From Actinomycetes bacterium (GTDB taxonomy: Bacteria; Actinomycetota; Acidimicrobiia; Acidimicrobiales; Acidimicrobiaceae): 41,295 nucleotides of DNA. The notes below the pieces were generated by a model. It worked only from the letters and a program-made list of their open reading frames with translations. It had not been told where the DNA came from and made no database searches. The DNA is taken from assembly GCA_021803345.1 (NCBI GenBank), contig JAJZLS010000054.1:1-41295 (forward strand), read 5' to 3'. Both the position numbers and the translations under genes were made by a program. How positions within the stretch are numbered: the first letter of the stretch is position 1; each line of letters begins with the position of its first letter. Positions 1 through 10,042 of the stretch are shown here, piece after piece.

Positions 1-66
1 AAGCCCATTAGGGCTGAGCACAGCGGCCCAGTGAAGCGTCAACCACCTGAAGGGCTAGTGGCATGA
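1..66 (+). CDS. C-terminal tail of an upstream gene (partial)
   Basis: Frame 1 is open from the first base to a TGA at 64-66 and gives 21 residues ending in PPEGLVA. The other two + frames close within the first 33 bases. The TGA overlaps the ATG of the next small frame (ATGA), as expected of a coding end in a tight operon. Too little is present to name the gene. Confidence 0.3.
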   Translation, partial: KPIRAEHSGPVKRQPPEGLVA

Positions 67-185
67 GCATAACTGGTTCTCAGGAATCCTCCGGATTTAT
101 CCGTGGGGAGGAAATCAATAATCGGATCGGAAAATATCTTCTGATGGTAAGGGAGACGGCAGATCTTGGAAGCTTTTGCCAATGA
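63..185 (+). CDS. 40-aa small protein coupled to uvrC
   Basis: A 40-codon frame starts at ATG 63 and stops at TGA 183-185. Its start overlaps the stop of the upstream frame (ATGA at 63-66). Its stop overlaps the best uvrC start (ATGA at 182-185). A purine-rich GAAGGG lies about 9 bases before the ATG. The product begins MSITGSQESSGFIRGEEI and ends TADLGSFCQ. It is polar with no membrane segment and one Cys near the C-terminus. I recognise no family. Double stop/start overlap suggests translational coupling, so it may be a real small protein or a coupling leader. A chance frame cannot be excluded because it is so short. Confidence 0.4.
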   Translation: MSITGSQESSGFIRGEEINNRIGKYLLMVRETADLGSFCQ

Positions 186-2062
186 TATCTAAAATTAAGC
201 CTTCGTTGATTCCCAATGAACCTGGGTCATATCAGTTTAGAGACGAAGACGGCAGGATAATTTATGTCGGCAAAGCTACTTCACTCCGGAGTCGATTAGC
301 CAATTACTTTCAACCGATCGAAAATCTTCATCCCCGCACTGCGTCCATGGTATCTCTGGCTGTTTCGGTGGAATGGATTGTGGTCAGGAATGAGGTTGAA
401 GCTTTAATACTGGAGCATAATCTTATCCAACGTCACCATCCCAGGTTTAATATCCGACTGAGAGATGATAAGAGTTACCCTTTTATAGCGATCACCGTCG
501 ACCAGGAGTGGCCCCGGGTTGGGATGATGCGCGGGCAGAGGAAACGCGGAGTACGCTATTTTGGTCCATACCCCCATGCAGGCGAAATTCGCGATCTTTT
601 GGATTCGTTGTTGCGTACCTTTCCAGTGCGGACATGTAGTGATTCTAAATTTTTGCGGCATCAAAAGTTGAAGCGTCCGTGTCTCTTGTACCATATCGAA
701 CGATGCAGTGGTCCATGTGCCTCGCTGGTGTCGAGACAGGATTATCAACAGCTGGTAGGGGATCTGGGGAGATTTCTAAAAGGAGATACCTCGGAGGTGA
801 TCTCACGATTGCGTAGCAGCATGTCCGGCGCTGCCTCAGAGCTGAACTTTGAGCAGGCCGCCAGATTCAGGGATCAGTTGGAGCTAATTGGCAAAGCTAT
901 TGACAAACAGCAGATGGTCGGGGGCGAAAGTTTTAACGCAGACGTCTTTGGGATATTTCAGGATGAAATCGAGGCTCTTGTTCAGGTATTTTTTGTGCGG
1001 AAGGGTCGAGTGGTCGGTCGAAAGGGATTTCGTATTGACAAGGTCATTGACTCGAACGATTCAGAGTTGATTTCTACGATTTTAGAGGATTTTTATTCGG
1101 AATCTAGTAGTGATCTACCTCTTGAAGTGCTTGTTCCAATCGAACCAGACAATCCAGGCCTGCTTGAGGAGTGGCTGAAGGGATTACGAGGTGCTTCAGT
1201 GCATATAAGGGTACCTCAAAGGGGTGAGAAAAGGGCGTTACTCGAAACGGTTGGGGTCAACGCTTCCATCGAATTCAAAAGGGCAAGGCTGTCTCGGGCA
1301 TCAGACCATAACTCACGAGCGCGGGCCCTGAGGTCTCTCGCAGATGAACTTGACCTGAATGTTCCTCCGCTCAGGATCGAATGCTATGACATGAGCCATC
1401 TTCAAGGCAGCAACTATGTCGGTTCTATGGTAGTAATGGAAGATGGCCTGATGAAAAAGTCCGACTATCGCAGATTCAAGGTCCATGTGCCACAGAATGA
1501 CGATTTTGCCGCCATGTATGAAGTGTTGACAAGACGGTTTGCTTATTTGAATCATTCAGAAACTGGAGCTGATTCGGATTTGGAGGGTCTTCAACGGAGG
1601 TTTGCATATCCCCCATCTCTGATAGTGGTGGATGGGGGAAAGGGCCAGCTTTCGATGGCACATAAGGCACTTATGGACTCTGGTCACCTAGGAGAGGTAA
1701 CTCTTATTGGTCTGGCGAAACAGTTTGAAGAGGTATTCGTTGTTGGTAGGTCAGACCCGATCCGAATTCCCAGAGGGTCTGAGGCGTTGTACCTGTTGCA
1801 GCAACTGCGTGATGAGGCACACAGATTTGCAATAACCTACCATCGGGAGCTCCGAAGCAAAGCCATGACCAATTCCATCCTTTCTACAGTTGCGGGAATG
1901 GGACCGGCTAGAACCAAAAGACTGCTTGCCCAGTATGGAGGCATCAAACGGCTTAAGCAGGCGAGCAAAGAGGAGCTTATGGGTCTGGGTTGGTTGCCCC
2001 CGGACATTGGAGGTGCAGTGTTCGATATACTTCATGGTTCCAGCGGGCGGAGCGGCAAGTAA
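182..2062 (+). CDS. uvrC: UvrABC system protein C (excinuclease subunit)
   Basis: UvrC makes the two incisions flanking a DNA lesion marked by UvrA/UvrB in nucleotide excision repair. The N-terminal GIY-YIG nuclease domain (residues about 10-90) carries PGSYQFRDEDGRIIYVGKA. Four conserved cysteines follow (RTC, RPC and CSGPC, about residues 150-180), the site reported to hold an iron-sulfur cluster in the family. The UVR motif for UvrB contact is near residues 213-240 (LNFEQAARFRDQLE). The C-terminal RNase H-like nuclease has IECYDMSH, VVDGGKGQLS and DEAHRFAITYHR, giving the expected Asp and His residues. A helix-hairpin-helix DNA-binding end follows. I place the start at ATG 182 because GGAAG lies 9 bases upstream and the ATG overlaps the preceding stop; a TTG at 176 sits too close to that site. 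At 626 aa the length is normal. Confidence 0.96.
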   Translation: MISKIKPSLIPNEPGSYQFRDEDGRIIYVGKATSLRSRLANYFQPIENLHPRTASMVSLAVSVEWIVVRNEVEALILEHNLIQRHHPRFNIRLRDDKSYPFIAITVDQEWPRVGMMRGQRKRGVRYFGPYPHAGEIRDLLDSLLRTFPVRTCSDSKFLRHQKLKRPCLLYHIERCSGPCASLVSRQDYQQLVGDLGRFLKGDTSEVISRLRSSMSGAASELNFEQAARFRDQLELIGKAIDKQQMVGGESFNADVFGIFQDEIEALVQVFFVRKGRVVGRKGFRIDKVIDSNDSELISTILEDFYSESSSDLPLEVLVPIEPDNPGLLEEWLKGLRGASVHIRVPQRGEKRALLETVGVNASIEFKRARLSRASDHNSRARALRSLADELDLNVPPLRIECYDMSHLQGSNYVGSMVVMEDGLMKKSDYRRFKVHVPQNDDFAAMYEVLTRRFAYLNHSETGADSDLEGLQRRFAYPPSLIVVDGGKGQLSMAHKALMDSGHLGEVTLIGLAKQFEEVFVVGRSDPIRIPRGSEALYLLQQLRDEAHRFAITYHRELRSKAMTNSILSTVAGMGPARTKRLLAQYGGIKRLKQASKEELMGLGWLPPDIGGAVFDILHGSSGRSGK

Positions 2063-2083
2063 ATTCGTTTAGCCTTTCAAATA

Positions 2084-2851
2084 ATGAGTGACTATAACGG
2101 CTCGCCGCTGAGTGAGGATTTCGATGGCATCGCGAGCCAGTTGTGGGAGCACAACGCAAAATGGTGGCAGGATGGCTTTACGGATGGCGCAGATCCTGAA
2201 TACGAGGAACAGATTATTCCTCTTTTGCGTGCTAATTTAGCTGGAGCAAGATCGGTCCTGGATATTGGAACAGGTGAGGGTCAGTTGGCGCGGGTGGCGT
2301 CAGGATCGCCAGGTATTAAAAGCGTTGTCGGCATAGATCCAACCTGGGAGCAAGTCACAGTTGCAAGGGAGAGAGATGCGGAGCTGACAATTATCCGGGC
2401 GGAGGCGTCACGCATTCCACTTGCGAGCTCCTCGTTCGATACCGTTATTGCCTGCCTTGTATTTGAGCACATTGATGATTTAGATGGCGCACTTGACGAA
2501 GTTTCACGTATCCTTTCAAAAGGTGGAAATTTCCTTTTCTTCCTCAACCATCCACTTATGCAAACACCAGGGTCAGGATGGATCGATGACCATATAATCG
2601 GAGAGCAATATTGGCGAATAGGCCAGTACTTAGTGGAAGAAAAGACTATAGAGGAAGTTGAAAAGGATGTCTACATCCCCTTTATACACCGTCCTCTAAA
2701 TCGTTACATTAACGCGCTTAGCGAGAGAGGCCTTTTTTTAGTAAAGATGGAAGAGCCGGCTCCGCCCAAAGGGTTTTTAGACAAAGCACCTGAGTACCTT
2801 CAGGCTGCTTCGATTCCGCGGTTGTTGTTTCTTAGGTTAGAGAAAAGGTAA
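2084..2851 (+). CDS. class I SAM-dependent methyltransferase
   Basis: This is a 255-aa soluble protein with a Rossmann-like SAM-binding fold. Motif I is VLDIGTGEGQLA near residue 60, followed by an acidic position (VVGIDP) that would contact the SAM ribose. Motif IV-like FDTVIACLVFEHIDD is near residue 125, and DEVSRILSKGGNFLFFL is the usual beta-5 region. It resembles the Methyltransf_11 family. The substrate cannot be told from sequence. It lies 21 bases after uvrC and overlaps by one base an 18-codon frame leading into rapZ, so it is probably part of the same transcript. No strong ribosome site precedes its ATG. Confidence 0.85.
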   Translation: MSDYNGSPLSEDFDGIASQLWEHNAKWWQDGFTDGADPEYEEQIIPLLRANLAGARSVLDIGTGEGQLARVASGSPGIKSVVGIDPTWEQVTVARERDAELTIIRAEASRIPLASSSFDTVIACLVFEHIDDLDGALDEVSRILSKGGNFLFFLNHPLMQTPGSGWIDDHIIGEQYWRIGQYLVEEKTIEEVEKDVYIPFIHRPLNRYINALSERGLFLVKMEEPAPPKGFLDKAPEYLQAASIPRLLFLRLEKR

Positions 2852-2907
2852 TGTCGGTCGAAGAGATACTTGGATCTTCCATGGACGGTCGGGTGGGCAA
2901 GCCATGA
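2851..2907 (+). CDS. 18-codon coupling frame before rapZ
   Basis: The stop of the methyltransferase shares its last A with an ATG (TAATG at 2849-2853). That frame encodes MSVEEILGSSMDGRVGKP and ends at TGA 2905-2907, which overlaps the rapZ ATG (ATGA at 2904-2907). It exactly fills the spacer between the two genes. It may be a mini-cistron that carries ribosomes into rapZ, or a coincidence. The methyltransferase end has AGAAAAGG just before this ATG as a possible ribosome site. No protein family is recognisable. Confidence 0.25.
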   Translation: MSVEEILGSSMDGRVGKP

Positions 2908-3758
2908 GCGAATTTGTAGTTATTGCTGGAATGAGTGGAGCGGGTAGATCGAATGCTGCCGCGGTCTTCGAAGACCTCAATTGGTTTGTAATCGACAATA
3001 TGCCTCCTGCGCTCATCTCAAAGGTGACCGATCTGGTCGAGCGGCCAGGATCGGAAACAGAACGGGTGGCCTTAGTGATAGGAAGGGGGGGTTCTGACTA
3101 CATTGAGGAGCTTGGACCTGAGCTGGATATGCTTCGTTCTTCGACTGCGCGGGTAAGGGTACTTTTCCTTGATGCTGCTGACGAAGTCCTAATACAGAGA
3201 TACGAGGGCACCAGAAGAAGGCATCCGCTGGGAGGTTCCGGTCTGGCGGATGACATCAAACGGGAGAGAGAAATGCTCTCAACTCTGAAGGATCAAGCTG
3301 ATGTCGTAATTGATACCTCGGACCTCAACGTGCATCAATTGAGAGATAAATTGGTCGCCCTTTTTGAATCGAGCGAAATGGACCCCAGCCTACGTATTTC
3401 AGTAGTGTCCTTCGGATATAAGTACGGAATTCCCAGGGATGTGGATCTTCTATTCGACGTCAGATTTTTACCAAATCCGCATTGGGTGCCAGAGCTTCGG
3501 ACACATACAGGACTACAAAAAGCTGTAAAGAAATATGTTCTCGATCAGCACGACACAGAGATATTTATGAATAAGTTGGAGGACTTGTTTTCATTTCTGC
3601 TCCCTGCGTTCAAGAGAGAAGGAAAATCGTATCTAAATGTGGCCATTGGATGCACTGGGGGTAAACACAGGTCTGTTGTCATCTCTGAAGAACTGGCAAA
3701 GAAGCTTAGGGCAATGGGTTTTGACCCAAGAGTGAGCCACAGGGATATTTCGAGGTAG
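2904..3758 (+). CDS. rapZ: RapZ/YvcJ-type nucleotide-binding regulator
   Basis: RapZ proteins are P-loop nucleotide-binding regulators. In enterobacteria RapZ controls GlmZ RNA and glucosamine-6-phosphate synthesis; in Gram-positives the role is less clear. The N-terminal Walker A is GMSGAGRS (residues 8-15), with Arg in place of the usual Lys as in other actinobacterial members. EDLNWFVIDNMPP follows. The C-terminal domain holds SFGYKYGIP, DVRFLPNP and the highly conserved GCTGGKHRSV. The 284-aa length is standard. ATG 2904 is the first possible start after an in-frame stop, with GGGTGGG about 7 bases upstream. It sits 5 bases before yvcK, the usual partner. Confidence 0.95.
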   Translation: MSEFVVIAGMSGAGRSNAAAVFEDLNWFVIDNMPPALISKVTDLVERPGSETERVALVIGRGGSDYIEELGPELDMLRSSTARVRVLFLDAADEVLIQRYEGTRRRHPLGGSGLADDIKREREMLSTLKDQADVVIDTSDLNVHQLRDKLVALFESSEMDPSLRISVVSFGYKYGIPRDVDLLFDVRFLPNPHWVPELRTHTGLQKAVKKYVLDQHDTEIFMNKLEDLFSFLLPAFKREGKSYLNVAIGCTGGKHRSVVISEELAKKLRAMGFDPRVSHRDISR

Positions 3759-3763
3759 CAAGT

Positions 3764-4669
3764 ATGTTGAAATTAACCGAGAACGAGGATGATCGTCCAT
3801 TGGTGGTGGCTCTCGGAGGAGGACACGGTCTGGCATCTTCACTAAAATCTTTGGTATTGGCCAAGGTTTTTCCGGTGGGGATAGTTTCAGTGGCTGACGA
3901 TGGAGGGTCGAGCGGTCGGCTTAGGGCCGATTTCGGTTTTTTGCCTCCCGGTGACTTGCGAAAGTGTCTTATAGCTCTGGCGGATTCTGATTCCCTGTGG
4001 TCTTCAGCCATTGATTATCGTTTTTCACAAGGGGATTTGGCTGGGCACAGTCTTGGCAATCTAATAATTTCAGGATTGACAGAAGTTTCCGGTGATTTTT
4101 CTAGAGCAATTTCAGAGGTGGCTCATCTGCTAGGCAGCAAGGGGTTACTTTTCCCTTCTTCTGTCTCACCAGTGACGTTGGTGGCAACTGCAGGAGGGAA
4201 AGAGGTTCGGGGACAAGTGCAAATAATGCACACCCGTGGGATTGAAAGATTAAAGGTCTTCCCCGAGGATCCCGAAGTACCAGAGGGAGCACTGGATGCT
4301 ATAGCCAGAGCTAGCGCGATCGTGGTTGGGCCAGGTTCTTTGTTTACCTCAGTACTGGCGGTTTTATGTTACCCAAAGATTAGGGATGCTATCTCGCGTA
4401 GTTCAGGTAAGAGAATATATGTCTCAAATTTACGACCTCAAATGGAAGAGACGATGGGAATGACTGTTGCTGACCATATTGCCGCATTAGTCGAGCATGG
4501 TTTTTATCCAGACGTAGTGGTTTCAGATGACAGCCATATAGCTCTGGGTGACACCAATGAGCTGTGCGTATCCATCGGTTGCGAGCTAGTAAATGTCATA
4601 TTATCGGATGGTTCTGGAAATATTCATAACCCTGAGTTATTATCGATTGCTTTACAGACTGTGATTTAG
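3764..4669 (+). CDS. yvcK: YvcK/CofD-family gluconeogenesis and envelope factor
   Basis: YvcK (CuvA in mycobacteria) binds UDP-sugars and supports peptidoglycan synthesis and growth on gluconeogenic carbon. The CofD-like fold is shown by VVALGGGHGLASSL (residues 13-26), VADDGGSSGRLR (45-56), PPGDLRKCL, GHSLGNLII and AIVVGPGSLFTSVL. The 301-aa length is slightly short but complete. GAGG lies about 8 bases before the ATG, and the gene begins 5 bases after rapZ. In most Actinobacteria whiA follows directly; here the next gene is gap after a 152-base gap with no reading frame for WhiA. Confidence 0.95.
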   Translation: MLKLTENEDDRPLVVALGGGHGLASSLKSLVLAKVFPVGIVSVADDGGSSGRLRADFGFLPPGDLRKCLIALADSDSLWSSAIDYRFSQGDLAGHSLGNLIISGLTEVSGDFSRAISEVAHLLGSKGLLFPSSVSPVTLVATAGGKEVRGQVQIMHTRGIERLKVFPEDPEVPEGALDAIARASAIVVGPGSLFTSVLAVLCYPKIRDAISRSSGKRIYVSNLRPQMEETMGMTVADHIAALVEHGFYPDVVVSDDSHIALGDTNELCVSIGCELVNVILSDGSGNIHNPELLSIALQTVI

Positions 4670-4749
4670 ATGTTTTGATATTTCGTAGTGCGGCTAAAAG
4701 TTTGAAGATCGGTTTCGAATTTATGACGCTAGTCTTTAGCGGAGATTAA

Positions 4750-5844
<1,095 letters not shown>

Positions 5845-5909
5845 AGATGACTTGTGAAGATTCAACTACAGCCTCACCTGCGCATTGTTTTGGAGGTGTA
5901 GTGCGATAA

Positions 5910-7046
5910 ATGTATGTTCCTCAGCTAGAAGAATTAGGCGACGTAGAAGGTAAAACAGTTCTTGTCCGTTGTGACTTTAATGTCCCGATGGTCAAGGATT
6001 CAAACGGCAAGTTTGAAATTGTCGATGATTTTCGTATCCGCTCCTCGCTGCCGACCTTACAGTGGCTACTGGACAGGGGGGCAAAGGTAATAGCCTGCTC
6101 TCACATTGGCCGACCTCATGGAAAATTTGATCCAGACCTGTCGATAACTCCTATGGCTAAGCGGCTGAAAGAGTATCTCCCGGGCGTGGAAGTCATGGAA
6201 AATCTTCGATTTTCTATAGGCGAGGAGCGCAATGATGAGGAATTCGTTAGGCAGCTTATTGAAGGCGTAGATTTGTATGTAGACGATGCTTTTGGAGCCG
6301 CACACAGGGTGCATGCATCGATCGTAGGACCTCCAAAATATCTCCCCTCTGCCGCTGGTAGACTTTTGGCCAGAGAAACTGAAGTTCTGTCATCGTTACT
6401 GGAAAGCCCAGAGGATCCTTTCGTCGGGATTATGGGTGGTTCCAAAGTTTCCGACAAGATCGGATTGATAAAATCACTTCTCGACAGGGTTGACACTTTA
6501 ATTATTGGCGGCGGAATGGCGTTTTCCTTTATGGCTGCGCAAGGGTTTGAAATCGGCGATTCGATGGTCGAGCATGACCAGTTGGATGTATGCCGTGACC
6601 TACTCAGCTCAACGGAGAAGATTCTACTGCCGGTGGACTTTGTAGGTTTGAGTCCAGATGGCAGGTTTGGCTCCGACGATCAAAGCGGCGACGTAAAGAT
6701 CTTTGAAAAGGAGATTCCGCCTGGATGGAGAGGTCTTGATGTTGGACCGAAATCCATCGAAAAATTCAGCGAGGTGATTTCTGCCGCTAAGACGGTTCTT
6801 TGGAATGGTCCACTTGGAGTATGTGAGGATGCCCGTTTTGCTAATGGAACTCTGGGTGTTGCTCAAGCCGTTGCCTCCTTTGGGGGCTTCTCTGTTGTGG
6901 GTGGAGGCGATAGTGCAGCAGCTATTGAGAAAGCTGGGCTGGTTGATGCAATTACCCACCTATCCACTGGTGGAGGCGCTTCGTTGGAATTTCTAGAAAA
7001 AGGCGATTTGCCGGGTTTAAAGGCTTTGAGGGAATCACCAAGATAG
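5910..7046 (+). CDS. pgk: phosphoglycerate kinase
   Basis: Pgk makes ATP from 1,3-bisphosphoglycerate in glycolysis and runs backward in gluconeogenesis. The N-terminal domain has VLVRCDFNVPM and FRIRSSLPTL; the substrate-binding ACSHIGRPHG and ENLRF follow. The nucleotide domain contains VGIMGGSKVSDKI, the WNGPLGVCE loop and the C-terminal GGGDSAAAI with STGGGASLEFL. At 378 aa it is slightly shorter than the usual 390-400 but has every core motif. GGAGGT is 13 bases before the ATG, a little far. It sits between gap and tpiA in the same orientation, so the three are probably cotranscribed. Confidence 0.98.
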   Translation: MYVPQLEELGDVEGKTVLVRCDFNVPMVKDSNGKFEIVDDFRIRSSLPTLQWLLDRGAKVIACSHIGRPHGKFDPDLSITPMAKRLKEYLPGVEVMENLRFSIGEERNDEEFVRQLIEGVDLYVDDAFGAAHRVHASIVGPPKYLPSAAGRLLARETEVLSSLLESPEDPFVGIMGGSKVSDKIGLIKSLLDRVDTLIIGGGMAFSFMAAQGFEIGDSMVEHDQLDVCRDLLSSTEKILLPVDFVGLSPDGRFGSDDQSGDVKIFEKEIPPGWRGLDVGPKSIEKFSEVISAAKTVLWNGPLGVCEDARFANGTLGVAQAVASFGGFSVVGGGDSAAAIEKAGLVDAITHLSTGGGASLEFLEKGDLPGLKALRESPR

Positions 7047-7115
7047 TAGATCCAGGTGCTGCACCTGCGAGCTGTGAACCTTTGCGTTTCAGAGTGAATT
7101 TTGAAAGGACTGAGT

Positions 7116-7925
7116 GTGGCCAAAGATAAAGTTTCCATGGAGTTGCGACCGAATCCAAAAAGCGGAAGATATCGGCTAATCAGTGGCAATTGGAAGATGA
7201 ATCTCAATCATTTAGAGGCAATTCAGACTGTTCAGAAACTTTTCTTCCTCCTCAAACCTCAAGATTATTCTTACAGCGAGATTTCGATCCATCCACCTTT
7301 TACAGATTTAAGACCTATTCAATTACTAATTGATTCCGATAAAATGAGATTCACGCTTGGTGCTCAAAACTGTCATTTCGAACCGTCTGGAGCTTTCACG
7401 GGTGAAATATCGGCCCCGATGTTGGCAAAGCTAAACGTGTCGTATGTAATAGTTGGACACTCAGAAAGACGCGCTTATTTCGCGGAGAGCGATGAGGTGG
7501 TTCGAGCCAAGGTTGAGGCCGTCTTCAGGTCGCAGATGACGCCTATTATTTGCGTTGGTGAGAGTTATCAGGAAAGACAGGATGGGCTTACATCCGATAG
7601 ATTGCATTCTCAAGTTGACTCTGCGGTTTCGTTTCTTTCGCCTGAATTGGCATCGCGTTGCGTAGTCGCCTATGAGCCGATATGGGCAATTGGAAAAGGT
7701 GCAGCTGCCGATCCAAAAGATGCCCAGGAGGGTGCTTCGATAATTCGTTCAATTTTCGAGGAGCTGTGGGGCAATAGTGTCAGCTCCAAAGTGCGAATAC
7801 AATATGGTGGTTCGGTGAACCCTTCGAATGCAAAGGAGTTCATGGACTTGCCTGATATCGATGGCCTTCTGGTGGGAGGCGCAGCTTTAGATCCTGATGC
7901 ATTTGCTAGGATTATTCAAGCGTAA
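7116..7925 (+). CDS. tpiA: triosephosphate isomerase
   Basis: TpiA interconverts dihydroxyacetone phosphate and glyceraldehyde-3-phosphate. The TIM-barrel active site is complete: SGNWKMN with the substrate Lys, VIVGHSERR with the electrophilic His, and VVAYEPIWAIGKG with the catalytic Glu. YGGSVNPSNA and GLLVGGAAL bind phosphate. I choose GTG 7116 as start because AAAGGA lies 6 bases upstream; a TTG at 7101 overlaps that site and would add five residues. From GTG the protein has 269 aa, with about 18 extra N-terminal residues before the barrel begins. It follows pgk by 69 bases. Confidence 0.97.
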   Translation: MAKDKVSMELRPNPKSGRYRLISGNWKMNLNHLEAIQTVQKLFFLLKPQDYSYSEISIHPPFTDLRPIQLLIDSDKMRFTLGAQNCHFEPSGAFTGEISAPMLAKLNVSYVIVGHSERRAYFAESDEVVRAKVEAVFRSQMTPIICVGESYQERQDGLTSDRLHSQVDSAVSFLSPELASRCVVAYEPIWAIGKGAAADPKDAQEGASIIRSIFEELWGNSVSSKVRIQYGGSVNPSNAKEFMDLPDIDGLLVGGAALDPDAFARIIQA

Positions 7926-8003
7926 AAGTTAATTGACGAATAAGTGCTCTAAGCCTAACAAAAGGCAGACATCTGGATTTTCTCAGGAAAGGTTTTCCCT
8001 ACT

Positions 8004-8231
8004 ATGTTGACAGACGTGTTGGTAGTCATACAGTTGATAGCGTCTGTGGGGCTCGTGTTGTTTGTTTTGCTCCACTCAGGACGAGGAGGTGGCCTGTCAG
8101 ATATGTTCGGTGGGGGGCTGGGAACGACCGCAGCCGGATCGACTGTAGTAGAGCGTAATCTTGACCGAATCACTATAACTTTGGCGGTTATATTTGCCTT
8201 TTCCTCAGTCGCCCTAGGATTACGACTTTAA
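8004..8231 (+). CDS. secG: preprotein translocase subunit SecG
   Basis: SecG is the small non-essential subunit of the SecYEG protein-export channel in the inner membrane. The 75-aa product has two hydrophobic segments (about residues 3-22 and 53-73). They are joined by the diagnostic loop LLHSGRGGGLSDMFGGG and by GTTAAGSTVVERNLDRIT. This is the usual actinobacterial length and position, directly after tpiA (78 bases). AGGAAAGG lies upstream of the ATG within a small inverted repeat. Confidence 0.95.
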   Translation: MLTDVLVVIQLIASVGLVLFVLLHSGRGGGLSDMFGGGLGTTAAGSTVVERNLDRITITLAVIFAFSSVALGLRL

Positions 8232-8235
8232 TTTC

Positions 8236-9966
8236 TTGCGCAATCGGGCCATAATTGTGAATATTATCTCTCGGGGTTTTAGGGCACCGGGTAAGACCAG
8301 GGCCATAACTATACCGTTCCTGTGTTTTTGCATTTTTCTGCTTTCAGCTTGCGGCAGTAGTGTGGCCACTAAGCCTGTTGCTGTCACGACAACTTCAACT
8401 ACTGTGCCAGAGCAGGGCAGTATCAGTTACCCAATTCCCAGTATCCCCGCTAATTTCAATCCCAACACACCCGATGGCAACTCCGTTACGACCAGGGAGA
8501 TAATGTCGCAGGTGTGGCCGTCAGCTTTTTATCAGAATTCAAACTATCAAAATGTACTCAACAACGGTCTTTTAGACGCAGCAGAGCTGATATCAACTAA
8601 ACCGGAAACAATTGTTTATAAGATTAATCCCAAGGCCAAATGGAGCAATGGCGTGCCTATCTCTGCCTCGGATTTTATATATAATTGGCAGGCCCAGTCC
8701 GGGAACCGTTCTCATCTTGACGTCACTGGCTTCCCATACCTTGCGTCCAGCAGTATTGGTTATTCGGACATTAAATCCGTGGTTGGTTCCAATCATGGGA
8801 AAACCGTTACGGTGATATTCAAGAAGCCCTTTTCCGAATGGGAGCAGTTATTCCGCTTTCTGGTGCCTTCCAAACTGGCCAGCGAAGTCGGTTGGAACGA
8901 AGGGTTTGTCACTCCTTCGCCCAGAGTGGAGGTGTCAGGTGGACCTTATATGTTTGCGAGCTATATCCCTGGACAGCAGCTTGAGCTTGTACGAAATCCC
9001 CACTATTGGTCAACGCCAGCAACTGTTCCAGTCGTTCGATTTGTAGTTGCTCCCAACCCGGCCACTTATCCTTCAGAACTCCAAAATGGAACCCTGGGAG
9101 TTCTGCAGACTCCATTTCATGGAGTCTTATACAGTGATATTCAGAGCGTTGTGGGAGTTAAAAGTTACTTAGTGCCCTCTTTGGTAACAGAGGAACTTCT
9201 TTTTAATCTAAAAAACAAGGTCCTCTCTGATCTAAAGGTTAGACAAGCTATAGGACTCGCGATAGATCGGCAAAAGATAGCTTACGATGCTTTAGGCGCT
9301 TTTGAGCCCAAAGTTTCCCCTACTGGGAACAACATTTTTGCTCCCGGAACCCCCCAATATTCTAACGATGGTTCACTCTACAGCACTTCTGGCCCAACCA
9401 AGGCGATTGCCCTTCTTGGCTCAGATGGGTACCACCTGTCTCCTAAGGGTTTACTAGAGAAACATGGAGTTCCACTTGTTTTAACAATCACCGCAGATCA
9501 GTCCGATCGCCAGATATTGCTGGTTGAGCAGGTTATAGAGCGAGAACTTCAGTCAATTGGAATTCAGGTACAGAAGGCTAATGTTTCAGCTGGAGTTCTC
9601 GAGAGTTCCGTACTGCCGACAAAGAAATACGATTTAGCTATTGTTGGACAGTCTGGATCGCCCAACGCTACTTTCGGTGGAAGCAGGTATTACCAGAGCG
9701 GGTCACCGCTGAACTATACAGGATTCCAAAATCAAGCGGCAGATAAGCTGATTACAGAAGCTAGTGAACAGCTTGACCCTGGAACTTCAACACAGATATA
9801 CAATGAACTGGATGCTTTGATCTGGAAGGAATTGCCCTCAATCCCACTTTATTCATCCCCTGATATATTAGCATTTCAGGCTGGTTATAACTTTATAGGG
9901 GCGAGTTCAGCAGGCTCTACTATTTTCTGGAATGCAAACAGCTGGAAATATGTGCCGCCTAGTTGA
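8236..9966 (+). CDS. oligopeptide-type ABC transporter substrate-binding lipoprotein
   Basis: This is a family 5 extracellular solute-binding protein (DppA/OppA fold). It starts with a basic N-terminus, a hydrophobic stretch and the lipobox LLSACG near residue 40, so it should be lipid-anchored outside the membrane. Family motifs include TIVYKINPKAKWSNGVPISASDF, shown here in two halves (TIVYKINPKAKW, then SNGVPISASDFIYNW), and LSDLKVRQAIGLAIDRQKI. A Thr-rich linker follows the Cys. The assigned TTG start is only 4 bases after secG; a GTG at 8257 is an alternative that leaves a shorter signal region. No permease or ATPase genes for it are nearby, so it is an orphan here and its ligand is unknown. 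Confidence 0.88.
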   Translation: MRNRAIIVNIISRGFRAPGKTRAITIPFLCFCIFLLSACGSSVATKPVAVTTTSTTVPEQGSISYPIPSIPANFNPNTPDGNSVTTREIMSQVWPSAFYQNSNYQNVLNNGLLDAAELISTKPETIVYKINPKAKWSNGVPISASDFIYNWQAQSGNRSHLDVTGFPYLASSSIGYSDIKSVVGSNHGKTVTVIFKKPFSEWEQLFRFLVPSKLASEVGWNEGFVTPSPRVEVSGGPYMFASYIPGQQLELVRNPHYWSTPATVPVVRFVVAPNPATYPSELQNGTLGVLQTPFHGVLYSDIQSVVGVKSYLVPSLVTEELLFNLKNKVLSDLKVRQAIGLAIDRQKIAYDALGAFEPKVSPTGNNIFAPGTPQYSNDGSLYSTSGPTKAIALLGSDGYHLSPKGLLEKHGVPLVLTITADQSDRQILLVEQVIERELQSIGIQVQKANVSAGVLESSVLPTKKYDLAIVGQSGSPNATFGGSRYYQSGSPLNYTGFQNQAADKLITEASEQLDPGTSTQIYNELDALIWKELPSIPLYSSPDILAFQAGYNFIGASSAGSTIFWNANSWKYVPPS

Positions 9967-10042
9967 AATCGGAAAAGATCGACCTTGATTCGGCCTGAAA
10001 TTGCGGTAACTTCAGCTAAGTTAGTTTTGCTCATGACTTAAT

